Shown piece after piece: positions 35,431 through 47,850 of a stretch of DNA of 64,000 nt. Position 1 is the first letter of the stretch, and each line of letters starts with the position of its first letter. Where the stretch lies: NCBI GenBank assembly GCA_905147135.1, contig LR990046.1, positions 13,732,501-13,796,500 of the forward strand. Direction: 5' to 3'. The position numbers and the translations under genes are program-made. This DNA comes from Blastobasis lacticolella (Eukaryota > Arthropoda > Insecta > Lepidoptera > Blastobasidae). The notes under the pieces were generated by a model. The model searched no databases and was not told the origin of the DNA. It saw only the letters and a list, made by a program, of their open reading frames with translations.

Positions 35431-36873
35431 GTAGTGGGTATAAGCTTGTTTTGCTCTGTCTCAATCTACACTGTTTTCGAGTGACATAGAGATAAATTGA
35501 TCTAAATGATAATTTGAAGAATGTGTAACTCTAGAAATGTTTGGGTACAGTAAAGTTAGGAAGATAAGAAGAAAGAATTAAGAAAAGATTAAAAAGAAAT
35601 ACCTATAAGAGAGGCAGGTTTTGTGCTGTGGTACGTGCCTATAAAACGTGAAGGTATGGCAGTTGGAGGAGGCGCTGAAACTTTCGTCCAATCCATGACG
35701 ATGGCATTTTCAGCGCTACTTCTAAGACATGGGCGGTTCCCGCTTTAATTCTATTTTCATTTAATAAAATAACTTAATCATACTTCGTCAAACCACAAGG
35801 ACTATTACCTAACAATAAATTGGAGAACTGTAAAGTTAAGAAGCTAAACAAAGCCCAGGTAGAGCGCTAATTAAGTAGAACCAGCATTAGGTTGGGACAC
35901 CGGGTCTGCAAATCCGACTCACCTACGTCAATATTTGTGAAACAAGTTTAATGAACTTCCTTTTGTTTTAAACAAGGCCTCTGGCTGGGCCTTCGTTCTG
36001 TTGTGCACCTACACGTTTATGATTTTGGTCAATATACAATTGTCATTGGAAACCAGGATTTGTGGCTGCAGAAAAATTTATTAACCGGTGTGAAAACAAC
36101 GATTAATAATGAGTTACTATGTGCACACATTCAAATAACTTCATCTAGATAATTTTTAGTTCTAGATAAAACTAGGTACTACTTTTTAAGTTAAAAATAT
36201 ACCATCAGGGGCACTGTATCTATCCTTCAGACAAAAACACATGAGATTACTAAAAAGAGCATCGGTAAATCAATTTGAGAAACTAGAGCGTTGTCATATT
36301 CGTGTGGAGTTGTTGAGATCAAACATGCGCTAAGCTGAATACTGTTTACCCAATAACTCTAAGCCATTTCCAGTTATTAGGCAGATGGAATTCTGTGTGG
36401 GACGAATACATTACTTATGGTAGTAAAATATCATTTCGCGGTGCCTACTTGATGTACCACGCCGTTGCCAAATAATATTTATCTAGGGCACACAACAAAA
36501 TGAAAAATGTAAGGCATAAACAAAGCTAGAAGGCCGAAGAGAATTCCTTCTCATTTGTCTTTCGCAACTTAGCGTGAGTTCCCGTTTGTCTCGCCCCTGG
36601 AGAATCACTTTTCTTGCGGAAAATGTCTTATTACTAATTTTCCTCAAAATATGGCGGTCAGATTTTGTGGCTCGTAAAAAGATATAATTTTTTTTATGAA
36701 CAATAGGGATGAAGATTTTACCTTCCTTATGATTGATTTACTTTGTTATTTTTATGTTGTGCAGAATTCGTTGAATAAGACGTATCTATTAGTCTAGTAC
36801 CAGGTCAAGGCTGTTTCCACGCCTCTCGTCTAAAACGGTCCAGCTCATGTGACCACAGCCACGTTTATAATTT

Positions 36874-37045
36874 ATATACAGGGTGTTACATAATATATGT
36901 GAACTGGATGGAGTGCTAAACATATTAAAACGATAGGTACAAATATTTCTGTCGTACGTGGAATTTTTGTACCTATCGTTTTCATACATTTAGCACTCCA
37001 TCCGTTTCACGGCTTCATACATATATTATGTAACACCCTGTATAT
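36874..37045. mobile_element. 172-bp hairpin MITE
   Basis: The outer ends ATATACAGGGTGTTACATAA and the reverse complement TTATGTAACACCCTGTATAT are near-perfect. Inner arms pair through AGCACTCCATCC/GGATGGAGTGCT and AACGATAGGTACAAA/TTTGTACCTATCGTT, leaving a short loop. Nearly the whole element folds back. Confidence 0.85.
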
Positions 37046-37459
37046 GGTGTACGAATCATAATCAGATGTTTTATTATTAATTTGCGCTATTCACCGTATC
37101 AACAGCTACATTTCAGCTGTAATGTGTAGACGTAGGTACGTGATATTGTCCAAGTTATTTTAATCAAGGTAGGACAGCGCTCCCAGCACTCATAACGCCG
37201 GCTTATGCGCGATGTTTGTTACAGAACCCAGCTGTTACATTGTTTAGGCTGCCAGTTGTAAACAAACTAATATAATATGACTGGTGAAAATAAATATTTT
37301 GTGTCGGCAACGCTTTCATTTTAACCGCTATTGTTACGAGCTTTTATTTAGGTTCACTTGTCCCCTTGTGTGTACGTAATTATATTTTAGATTTGTTAGA
37401 TGCAGTTCCTGGCAAAATATCAATTTACCTACGCCAAGATGATTTGTAGGAAGTAAGTT

Positions 37460-37600
37460 CATTTTTTTATACCGCTAAGGTGGCAAACAAGCTTACAGCC
37501 TTCCTGATGAGAAGCAGTCATCGCAGTCACCGTTTCTTGAAGAACTCCATGTTGTACTCTCCAGGTAGTTCATTCCACAACCTTATAAATATGGTAAACC
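37460..37600 (-). repeat. TTCTTCAAGAA-family repeat, minus-strand copy
   Basis: It reads TTTTTTTATACCGCTAAGG, TTCCTGATGAGAAGCAGTCA and TTCTTGAAGAACTCCATGTT, the reverse of the 14374-14526 unit. Confidence 0.65.
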
Positions 37601-38420
37601 CAATACACATCATATTATTATTCTAGTATCTAATGCAATAATTTAATTTTTAATTATGTATCTACTATGTGTTATGTTGTTTTACGTATAAAGTTTTTAT
37701 TGAGCAAAACTCTTTTTCTGATGCAAAATGTTATATTTTAATTAAGTGTACCTATTGTGTTGAAGTTATTTTACGTACGACGTTTTTATTGAGCAAAAAT
37801 CTTCCATTACGACACGTAAATTTGAAGAACCGGATCGGCTAAAAATACAGTTTCCGTCACACAGAAAAGCTGAAAGCAACTTTCAACGGGGATCATCTTT
37901 AGAATTAACCGGTGCAGTGACTCACGCGACGATCAACAATAAATAATGGCTGGCTTACACAGTATGCTGGCTACACGCAGTACTATCGTAATGGGTACAT
38001 GCTAGGGATGTTACGGAGGTGGGTATACTGAAGCCGGAGCCGGACTTACATTGATTAATCGGATTCGGAACCGGGATGCGGAGAGTATTTGTATAAATAG
38101 GAAGTAGCCATAGTCATGATGAATACGTATATGACAGACCTTCGACCAGAAAACTGCACAGTCAAAAGTAAAACAGTTAAAACTGAACGTAGATATTAGG
38201 TTAAAAGGAAAATAATTCTCGTATAATTGAAATATTTAACATAAAAAATCTTCTGTACAAACTCCAGCTCAAAATAATCGGAGTCAAAGTCGGTGTCGGC
38301 GGTTTAAATTCATCGGAACTCTTCCTTACGGACCTTTCGGAGTCGGAAACGAACGAATAGCTTAAAGAATAGAATATTTCTGGAAGCATATTCAATCCTC
38401 GGCCGTATCGTCAAAAGAAA

Positions 38421-38649
38421 AGACGACCTGAGTGGTTCTCAACATCCATCAGTACACTACGCAAGAGGTCCCGGGTCCGATTCCCGGCCGGGCAGATATT
38501 GAAAAGACGAATTTTAATTTCTGTTACGTGTCTGGGTGTACAATGTTTATTAAGTATGTATTTAAAAGTATTTAAGTAGTATATCAGTTATCTGGGACCC
38601 ATATTAAAGCCTTACTTAGCTTGGGGTTAGATGGCGCTGTATGAATTGG
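38421..38649 (+). mobile_element. tRNA-derived SINE (family B)
   Basis: It has the head GACGACCTGAGTGGTTC and the B box GGTCCGATTCCCGG, then the same body as the other copies including TTAAGTAGTATATCAGTTAT and GGGGTTAGATGGCGCTGTA. Confidence 0.8.
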
Positions 38650-38756
38650 TCTACGATATGGACCAATATTGGACTCATATCGATAATATTGGATAATATA
38701 GGATTGGTAGTTGACGATTGTGTGGTTGCTATTTTATTTTAAAGCTACGGAGCGCA

Positions 38757-38930
38757 AACATCCCTAGTCCGCAACTCGCACGCGGCAAGGCGTCTGAACC
38801 ACGTGGTATAAATAGCCGCCGCCGTCGCCCGCGCACGCGCCGCCAGCCTCGCGCCAAATTCGGAAACGGGAGTGCTCACTCCGAATTGATAGACTCGGAG
38901 ATTGCGATGCCAGGAACACGGTGGAACACG
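38757..38930 (+). promoter_or_regulatory. GC-rich island with E-box and TATA box, possible promoter
   Basis: CACGTGGTATAAATAGCCGCC combines an E-box and a good TATA box and runs into a GC-rich stretch, then ATGCCAGGAACACGG followed by a GTAATC donor-like site. No downstream coding exon was recognised on the plus strand. A gene start, a non-coding RNA promoter or a retroelement piece are all possible. Confidence 0.3.
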
Positions 38931-39159
38931 GTAATCACGTGACGGGATGACGGGCTCCAGATTATTCACATCCTTGTTTGGGAGGGAGATGTGAAGGCGC
39001 TACGTTGAAGGTCAGTTAATGGCTCTACCGTTATGGTGTAGAGTCATAGCTATCTATAAATATATGAGCGTATAAATATCGGTTGTTTCGATAGTTGAGC
39101 TCGAAATTTTAGTTCGGATTGCAAGTTTTTCAATCACGTTATTGTATTTCGTCTACTTG

Positions 39160-39550
39160 CGGACCCAGCGCTACTTCGTTCGCGTACACTTACTTTACTC
39201 CTACCTACCCTTTGTTTCTTGTTTATAAACCGTCGTCTTGAAACACTATATATTGTTGGAAATTGCATTAAAATCCGTTGCGTAGTTTAAAAGATCTAAG
39301 CATAGATACATGGGCACAGACGGCGGAAAGCAACTTTGTTTTATACTATACTAGTGGACCCGGCGCGACTTCGTACGCGTACACCTATTTTACCCTTACC
39401 AACCCTTTTTTTCTTACTTAAAAACCTTCCTCTTGAATCACTCTATCTATTAAAAAAAACCGCATCAAAATCCGTTGCGTAGTTTCAAAGATTTAAGCAT
39501 ACAAAGGGACATAGGGACAGAGAAAGCGACTTTGTTTTATACTATGTAGT
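39160..39550 (+). repeat. two tandem copies of an interspersed repeat
   Basis: Copies at 39160-39350 and 39351-39550 share GGACCC(A/G)GCGC.ACTTCGT, AAATCCGTTGCGTAGTTT and CGACTTTGTTTTATACTAT. Further copies are at 41309-41526 (plus) and 24596-24805 (minus). They may be internal parts of a Helitron-like or other non-autonomous element. Confidence 0.75.
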
Positions 39551-40251
39551 GATATATATAATGTCTATTCGCAGGTCCTTATTTTTCGATTTCTGTAAAG
39601 AACATTGCCTAAGACGGGAAAGCGTTGTCTAATCAGATAGATAAGGAACATACTCATTGGCACAATCAACTTTATTTTATATTTAAGTTCCGATGAGTAT
39701 AAAATAGAACAAATAAGAGGACATGATTTTACAAAATTGAGGAAAGAAAAACTTTGCGGGATGATTTATCCAGTATTTTGTACTGATTAATTAAATCGCC
39801 TCAATAATTTCATATCTTCGACCGAAGGATTTAAGAAACCAACCTAATAGTAGGTAATAGGTAAGTACTAGTAATAAAACAGGTAAGTAACTAATGTTTC
39901 TGCTTTGAACCCAATTCCAGTAACTGACAGATGTTCTAACTAAAGTCCTGCATTGTATTACATTTCACAAAGTTTCAACATACGAGAATGTGAACATTGT
40001 TTAATCTTTCCTGGCATCAAAGAGCGAGTCACATAAATAATACAACGATGTTTTAAATTACCTTGCGACATAAGGGAAATACCTAAGCTAATCTCTCTTA
40101 AAATATGGAACACCTATTTTCTGAGCATTGCTACCTAATTTTCTCCCTAAGGCACCGAACGCAAATTACTCTCTGGTATTATATTCGTCGAAAGGTACGA
40201 AAAGTACTTGATGAGCAAAATGTATAGAGACTGTGTCATTAGCTACCTACC

Positions 40252-40425
40252 TATATCATCATATCAGCTGGAAGATGCCCACTGCTGGGCATACGCCTTC
40301 CCCAGAGATATTTACCAGACCGTCGGCCCACCTAGCAGGAGCCCTGCGTCTTGCGATACTCGAGAAGTTTCCTGCCCCATCGACCATCCGTTCTGCGAGC
40401 TATGTGGCCTGCCCACTCATTCCTG
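40252..40425 (-). repeat. CAT-tailed repeat related to the CCACTGCTGG retroposons
   Basis: ATCATCATATCAGCTGG and GCCCACTGCTGGGCAT begin a unit of about 170 bp; similar CAT-rich starts with CCACTGCTG occur at 52512-52640. The shared end suggests mobilisation by one LINE. Confidence 0.5.
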
Positions 40426-41308
40426 ATTCCTTTTGGTAATATTTAATTATGTGCAGTAGAATCGGTAGATAGATGAAAGAATTAATTTAGCATTATTATG
40501 CTTAATCTGCATCGATGACAATTAATTACACAACAATATTGTTAAATTCTAATACAATTTGCTCTAATTAGATTTAAACCGGTGATAAAAGCCCTACTTT
40601 AGTGCAGACACTTTCAGCAGGAGTGTGTGATAATTGAAAGAACGGTAAAACAAGGAGTTTACGAGCAGACTGTAGGTTCCTAGTAACGTGCCAGCTCTAT
40701 CTAGCTAATTCCAGGGAATTTACGGCAATGAGTATACTAGACATTTGGACTCTACTACTTTTTTGCGAAGTAATGTAGGTATTCGTACTATATGACGTAT
40801 TTTGCCATTGTTTAATTAGGGCTGATATAGACGAAACTTGTTTTTGGTAAGTACATGTATAACCTAACTACAAAGGATATTTTTATATTTAGATTTTGTT
40901 AAATAATAATCTACTTTTTTCTCAGACAGGTAGGCATTACATCAACATAGAAATGCTCTAAAGACCCCATTAAAGCGCGTAAAAGCGAGAAATGGAAAAA
41001 GAAAGACCTTCTACCGCTAATTTCTGTCTTGATAAATATTAAGGTACCTTTTTTCCTGCAACAGAGGGTAAGCTACACAGAGCAGAGAGCGGCATATTAA
41101 ATCCCGTGAAACCATTAGCATTTAGAAAAGCTACGCCTCCCCAAAGAGAGTCTTATTATACCTACTTGTGTACGATATTCTACACGTGTTTACGTTCATG
41201 CGTGTTACATAAGGGCCGAGGGCTCCATTGTTGAACTGTTTACCTCGAGTCGACGGTTTTCAAAATTGGTTTTTGTCATGAAAATTTCAATATTTTTATA
41301 ATTACACT

Positions 41309-41526
41309 ATCGGGACCGGTGCGATTTCGTTCGCGTGGCATCACACCCCTACCCTACCCTACCCTACTTTACACCTACCTACCCTTTTTTCTTGCTATAA
41401 ACTTTCCTCTTTAATCACTTTATTTATTGATGAAAACCGAATTAAAATCTGTTGCGTAGTTTAAAAGATCTAAGCGTACGTAGATACAGACGGCGGGAAG
41501 CGACTTTGTTTTATACTATTCTATAA
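41309..41526 (+). repeat. third copy of the GCGTAGTTT repeat, with CCCTA microsatellite
   Basis: It matches the 39160-39550 copies and contains an ACCCT run at about 41347-41367 in place of the usual TACCTACCC stretch. Confidence 0.7.
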
Positions 41527-41835
41527 AGAGAACGGTTCAAAAATAGGGAAGATCAGCGTCATGCATCAAATTATTGAAAACTGTTCGACTCGAGGCAAGC
41601 CGTTCGTAAATAGAGCCCCGAGTCTATGTGTGTAAAGTACGTTTCAATAGACAATAGCAAAAGTAGAGAGTGCGGTTTCTTTTTTGTGGGGGTGTGTGGG
41701 GACTTTAGTATCTATAAGTATTATTATATTCACTTATCTACGGAAATTTAAAGAAGAAACTGTATTTTTTAGTATCTGTATTTGTACTTTTGTTTTTTTC
41801 TGTTGATATGTAGTAAAGGTTTACAATGTATAAGT

Positions 41836-42145
41836 GAAAATGAAAATGAAAATGAAAAAGTATTTATTGAATTAGGATTACGTTAATTAATCTCTTTTCA
41901 AAAGTCAAAAATCTAACGGAAAACAAAGGGAAGTTAAGCGAGCTCATCCAGGTAGGGGGCGACGCATGCAGACCGATCAGCGCGCGCGAGGGCTTACTCC
42001 GGCGAGACACCGGGCACCGATACGCGCCACGCACATAACCGCCTAGGCGAATCATATGCGGCGCGCGCCCGGCCCCAGCCAGCCCGCCGGCGCTCACACC
42101 CGCACGCCCCAGCCGGCCTACCCGCGTCGCGCCCTGAGCTCGGAA
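41836..42145 (-). mobile_element. 3' end of a non-LTR retrotransposon with CATTTT tail
   Basis: On the minus strand a GC-rich block (GGTGTCTCGCCGGAGTAAG) runs into an AT-rich 3' UTR, AATAAATAC, and a tail of CATTTT units. This layout explains the isolated GC-rich island at 41955-42140 without a gene. Confidence 0.6.
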
Positions 42146-42435
42146 CAAATAAGTAACAATAAATAAGTATTGCCATAATAGCATATAACAATATAACATA
42201 TTACCGTAGCCAATTTTATCGAAACAAAACGCTAAATTACCCACGTAAAAGACTCGAGGTATGAGTCGATAAGTAAAAAGAAGCTGACTTCATAGCGCAT
42301 ATTTATGCAAAGCACAAAATCCCTAGTTCATCGGTTTCCATTTTGTGAAGTATCCAAAGGCGTCGTGGAATTCGACTACGCAATCCAACAATATCAAAAT
42401 TTGATGTAAATGAGGTGATATTCTGTTCGATCTCA

Positions 42436-42900
42436 CAATGCCATTACGAACAGTAGTAATATAACGGAAAAGACGTGTTCTATTATATTATCCCATAGGA
42501 GAAATAATTGTGTTCTTGTGCAATAAAGTTTTTAAATAAATAATTAAATACAGGTAGATATTTCTTCAGGATAGTTTCAATGAGATAAAAGATTCAGTGT
42601 AGAAGGGCACAATACACTGTATGTCGTTTAATCACTACATTATACAATGTCTCACACCGCGTTTGTCTGTTTGTAATCGCAACATTCAAAATGCCATTAC
42701 GAATAGCAATAATATAACGGGAAAGACGCGTTTCCCATAGGGGAAAGACAGACAGATATTTCTTGAGCATAGTTTCGATGAGATAACAGTTCGGGGTAAA
42801 AAGGCTTCATATTATAAAACCACACCCACACCGTGTCTGTCTGTCTGTTCGCGATAAACTCAAAAACTACTGAATTGCATGCGGTTTTTACAAATAGAAT
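42436..42900 (+). repeat. tandemly duplicated interspersed repeat
   Basis: The units share AATGCCATTACGAA.AG, AATATAACGG.AAAGACG, TATTTCTT.AG.ATAGTTTC and ACACCG.GT.TGTCTGT. The second ends in a GCGATAAACTCAAAAACTAC block common in Helitron-like elements. The CTAGT end at 43538 may belong to the same element, split by the retroposon at 43099-43362. Confidence 0.55.
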
Positions 42901-43098
42901 GATTCATAATCATCATCATCATCATCATAATCATTATCGTCATTTATTTATTTGTGGTAATCAGGTTATGCAGTTGTTACAGTTTTAGTAGATGGGTCCT
43001 CTGTGACCTGCCATCGGCATTCAAATTTAGAGAAGTAGGCAATTAAAATTTGAATTTAAATAATGTCAAATGAATGAAATGTAATATATACCTAATAC

Positions 43099-43362
43099 TG
43101 GCCGTGTGGTGTCCGGCAGAGTAAAATAACACCCACCAACCCCTTACACTCGTGGGTGTCGTACAAGGTGACTAATGTTTTCGAGGCAAAAGATCTAAGA
43201 GTCTCCGTAGGCTGGATAATGGGCAACAGCGTTTTCCATTGTTATATTTATAACACTGCGATCTCTAACCCGCCTGCCAAGTATGGAGATTATGGCAATA
43301 ACTTCCCCTTTCGTGGGAGAGGTCCTTAGTCCTGCAGTGGACTGTAATGGGCTGTGATGATG
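43099..43362 (+). mobile_element. retroposon family A, copy with 11-bp target-site duplication
   Basis: ATACCTAATAC is repeated exactly at 43088-43098 and 43363-43373. The plus strand is the sense strand, ending GGGCTGTGATGATG. This copy gives a second, independent insertion boundary for the family. Confidence 0.85.
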
Positions 43363-45454
43363 ATACCTAATACATGTATTGGTCAAAGGCAAGCTGCATT
43401 TTAGGTTTATTAATAATCATTATAAAATTTTACTAATACCCGTTCAATATCATTATTAATTTAAATTATTCTTGATTGTTTAGGTGTTAATAATTTGTTA
43501 AAGTTACTTCCTGTGCAAAGCCGGGGCGGATCGCTAGTATAAAATAAGAATTAAGATTCAATAAGGTAAGTTCAGTTTTATACATTTCCAATAAGATAAA
43601 GACAAAATAATATATTTCACTAAATTAGATTTTAAAGTAAGAAGGGGCGTAAATGGAGTACCTATTCCCCGTAGAATCCTTGCTCCAGACTAGAGGAATC
43701 GAATTATCCTTAATGCATCCCTTTCGCACCTCTATCGCTGCTATTTCGTTGTCACGTAAATAATACATCTCTGTCATTCACGTTTATTGTTGCGTAAGCG
43801 TGTCCTTGTCGGGTGAATAGGGGCATGGTAGTGGCTAGACAAGACGTAAGTTCGTAAAGCTTGCACTGTCACGTGAAATGTTACAATAGGTGAAGACAGA
43901 AATAATTATAAAATTTTAATAAATGAATAAATATGTGTTGATGTAAGTTATGTAAGTTTATAAATATTTAAGTAAATGAATTCGTAAACACTACGGGAAT
44001 TATTCCTGAACTAAAACATAACATTTCAACATAAAATAAGTTAGGTTTTTTCAGTTGAAATACCTTCTTTAATTCTTAAAAATCTAATCTTACTTTATAG
44101 AATCTCAGTAGCTACTTTTTAGTCTGATACAATAACTAAACTTGGCGGTTTGGCACATTTTTCCTCAAAATCTGCACGGAAAGATTTTGTTTTCAGCATC
44201 TTTCAGGCCAGCTGGGCGCTCCACGCGTCGCCATGGCAACGATTGATCGGCCGCCATTTTGGATGCAGCCGTCTGCAAAGCCTCCCGCCGTGTCTAATGA
44301 AATCAGCGACTCTGCCGATAAACTACTCTGATTAAAAGTTTAACATAAATATTGAATTTATTAAAATAAGTTATTTCATTAAATGTTTATCAAAAAGGTT
44401 CCAGGCTGTTCATTCCACAAGTCTTTCTTTAGGATTTAACGAGTTTAATAAATGTCTGGGACGCTAGTTAAACCCGTAAATTGTAATTTGTACGGACGAT
44501 ATCCTTCATAGAACTGAGACCCGTCCGTTACTTAAATTTTATATGAATATAAGTAAGTACTTCGTATGGATCACGAACGGACTTAGATTAGAGAACGGAG
44601 TATTAGATTAGCTTCTCTATTCAGACCCAAAAATATTTCATAATATTTAGTTTCTTAAATACTCAACAATACAAGTTTTCACGTTCAATTTTTGTATTGT
44701 GTCCTTGGGGTTTATTTCAATAGGTATGATACACAAAACTAACTGATGTGATGAAAAATAAACGAATTACCTAATTAGGTATACTATAATATTTACCTAC
44801 AAATAAAAACTTAATCGAATAACCCACCCCGAGAGAGGCTTGGCCTAGTGCTAAAGTGCCCATTACGCTTGCGACGATAACCCATTATATGTTGTATGGC
44901 TATAGCTAGCCTTTGTTGTTCACTCTCAAGTAATTTAAAATGAAACAACTACAAATACGTAATTAACCGTAAATATTTCGGACAAATTATTATAAACTCA
45001 CGGTATAATATACCGTATTTAAATTCAAAATGTTCAGCTGGATTCCACGGCCCTTAAAAGTGATAGGTATGTAATTACCAAAGTAATTAATCTTGCCGAA
45101 GGTCACCGAAATTTCGTTTCAGGATACGAAACTTATTCAATACTGGACAGAAAGTTTGTTTTTATCGTTGCTATTTCGTTCTAGGGATGTATTTTTTTTT
45201 ATTCATATTCACGTAAGTTCTTATCAATATGTAGATACGTTATAATACTTACACACTCGCACACAAACACACTTACATACCACTTGTAACCCTACTACTG
45301 GTTATTTGGGTAAATTATTTGTTTGTTTCAAGCTAGATGTAAGCTGGTGACCTGGAGCACACAGCCACTCTTATCAAATGTAACGGACAGAGTCAATAAA
45401 TATTTTTAATTTTTTGTTGTACGAGTAAGTATAAGTTAGTATTTATTTTTTAAA

Positions 45455-45545
45455 CATCATCATCATCATCCTAGCGTTTATCCCGGCTTCTGCCAAGGTC
45501 CGCTTTCCGAGTCATTCTTCTCCACTTTGCCCGGTCTTCGGCATT
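45455..45545 (-). repeat. CAT-tailed repeat
   Basis: CATCATCATCATCCTAGCG and GCCCGGTCTTCGGCATTC are shared with 35339-35430 (CATCATCATCCTGGCGTCAA, GCTCGGTTTTCGGCA). Both are short 3' fragments. Confidence 0.5.
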
Positions 45546-46229
45546 CTTTATTTTTGAAACATTACAATTCAATGCAGATACAGTTTAATGTATGGAACAA
45601 GGTATGTATGCATCTACATGAAAAGCTAGAACACATTGCCAGCGTGTTTGGTCCAGCGTTGTGTAATTAAATTTAATATTTCATTCGAAGGCTTGTGCCC
45701 ACACCCAATGGTCAAGGGCGTGCTGCATTTCTGCAGTTTCCACGCCTGCCGACAAGATAAAGTGCACCTTAAAACACAGAGAGTACGAAATATAATCGCT
45801 AAAATTTAGAGCGAAAATGTTGGAAAATTATTTGTACACGTAAGGCCTGAAAAATGCTTGAAACGTGAGCTGTGAACGCTCGTTTTGGTATAATTTGAGT
45901 GTAAAATTATTCTCCAACTGCTTTTCTTCACACAATATACCGGTTATTTTTACTTCTGTTACACACTTTCTCATATAGTAAACACAATTATTATTGGTCT
46001 TGCGTCACCTACTTATATTTTTTAGTTTCCGTTAATGTTTTGTACAAGATAAAATATTAGAACTCCGAACCAAAGTTAATAAGAAATAACTTCACAAAGT
46101 CCAACCAAATATATCTAGTCTTATCTTTAGAGAAGATACATTGTTTTCAGTGTAACTAAAACTTCCCTTCGCCTTTATCGCATAACTGCCTGTAGCAGTT
46201 CAGTGACTGTAATATGAAACCCAAATCCA

Positions 46230-46505
46230 AATCAGGTGGTGGGACTCTGTCTAGCCTGAGGAGTCCGCTGGGCGAGTGTCTACCACCGCCTCATCTATTT
46301 CTGCCGACGAGCAACAACACTTGAATTGCTGTGTTCCACTGTGAAGGATAAGGCCAGCGCAATTACAAGCATGAGGCATCAGTGACATGACAACTCGCCT
46401 GCGGTTCTGCATTTTTGTTACCTGTAACCTAAATCTGATTTGATGACTATGGGCAACAGTGACCGCTTACCACCAGATGGGCTGTGTGCTCGTTTGTAGT
46501 ATTTC
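46230..46505 (+). repeat. interspersed repeat (GGTAACAAAAATG family), plus-strand copy
   Basis: GGTGGTGGGACTCTGTCTAG, TGCATTTTTGTTACCTGTAA and CTTACCACCAGATGGGCTG follow the order of the 7480-7745 copy in reverse complement. Confidence 0.65.
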
Positions 46506-47161
46506 GTAGCTTTGTAGTGCTCGTAGAATAAAAAAAACGGTGGTAAAACAAATTAAGTTTCATACAGTCCGTTTTTATAACATTTAGGCCGACGTACTCT
46601 TGGGGGCCATTACCTTAATTTTATCTGTTAAAACGCCACACTCTCATAGCAGAGCCATGAAATTTCCAATGTAGTCCGAATTTTAAAATATACGATCAAA
46701 AACTACATAAATATTTTATAAAAATAAAATTTCCTAAATGAAAATTCACTTGGCAATTAAATAAAAATCACTTTTTTGATAAGACGACACCATTGTAGGT
46801 ACTTCCTACTTACCTAGTATTAACTTACAATTACAAAATTGACAGTTACAAAAACCACAGATTTGAATTAAAGTCGTCCCCCAAACTGTTTCAAGGTTAA
46901 TAGGACACAGCATAACTTAAACATTGCCATAATTTACAATACATACATAATTTACTTCAACACATGGGAATAATTTATTAAACTAGGCACGTAGTTAAAG
47001 TTGAAATAACTTTGCAAATGGCAGCATTACGCTCTTGCCTGGCTCGCATAATACCTAAGGATAACCAACAATGGAGTTTCATACAACGTTGTTTCAATGA
47101 GGTAAAACAATTCAAAGAAATTGAACTAAAAGTTAACTTTCTTCCAATATTAATATAAAAA

Positions 47162-47458
47162 GCTCCGAGGAGCGTCGGTGACTCGTAGGCGAGAGGAACC
47201 GCGTTCGATACCCAGTGCCGTCATGTACCAGTAACTTTCTTACGGCGAGGAAAAACATCGTGTGTAAACCTGCAAATTCAGGCAACTGAATGTGTAATCA
47301 TGATTGAAACTGGTCAGGTTCCCCTGTTAACAGGGTCACTGAGGTCAGATTGCAGTTGCTTTACTGTAATTAAGTACTTGATCTGCCAAATTCTGGATAA
47401 TGTTTGGTAAATGCGAGTTCCGGGCGCTTGCGGCGAGGGTACGACCGGGATATTAACC
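47162..47458 (+). mobile_element. tRNA-derived SINE (family C), diverged copy
   Basis: It starts GCTCCGAGGAGCGTCGGTG, keeps a weakened B box (GCGTTCGATACCC), CATGTACCAGTAAC, GGTCACTGAGGTCAGAT and GGCGAGGGTACGACCGG, in the same order as the copy at 50231-50578. Confidence 0.7.
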
Positions 47459-47723
47459 AAGATGATTATTTATAACTAATAGTTTGGTTGTTATAAGATA
47501 TAATATTTGTTACTTTTTCGTGCACCAGAATGTACAAATGACTGTAATTTATGCCAAAATTACAACTAAGTAGTTCCCACGGGATCATAATGTAAAACGT
47601 ATTAGTGCTTTGTGCTAACGAATTTCACGCGGGCGCGGCGTAGCGTACCCGCGAGCGGTAGCCAGTTTAAAATAATTAAGAATAACTTTTTACATATTGA
47701 TGTAAATAAATTACTACTAACTA

Positions 47724-47850
47724 ATAGATAGATAGATAAACACTTTATTGATCATACAGAAACATAATACAGTACAGTTAAAATCAGTAAGGCGACCTTA
47801 TTGCTACAAGCGACCTCTTCCAGGCAACCTTCACGGAAATGAAGAACAGA
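47724..47850 (-). mobile_element. 3' end of a non-LTR retrotransposon with TATC-type tail
   Basis: On the minus strand CTGTATGATCAATAAAGTG is followed by a short TCTATCTATC tail. The body upstream is short and non-coding. Confidence 0.45.

Noticed and set aside
41347..41367. Telomere-like CCCTA repeat
   Set aside because: Insect telomeres use TTAGG; this run is a variation inside a dispersed repeat that lacks it in other copies.
41864..42244. 126-aa open frame in the GC-rich island
   Set aside because: The island ends in an AATAAATAC and CATTTT tail, so it reads as the 3' end of a non-LTR element.
42909..42940. CAT microsatellite as a functional element
   Set aside because: CAT/ATG runs are the common tails of retroposons in this window and need no other explanation.
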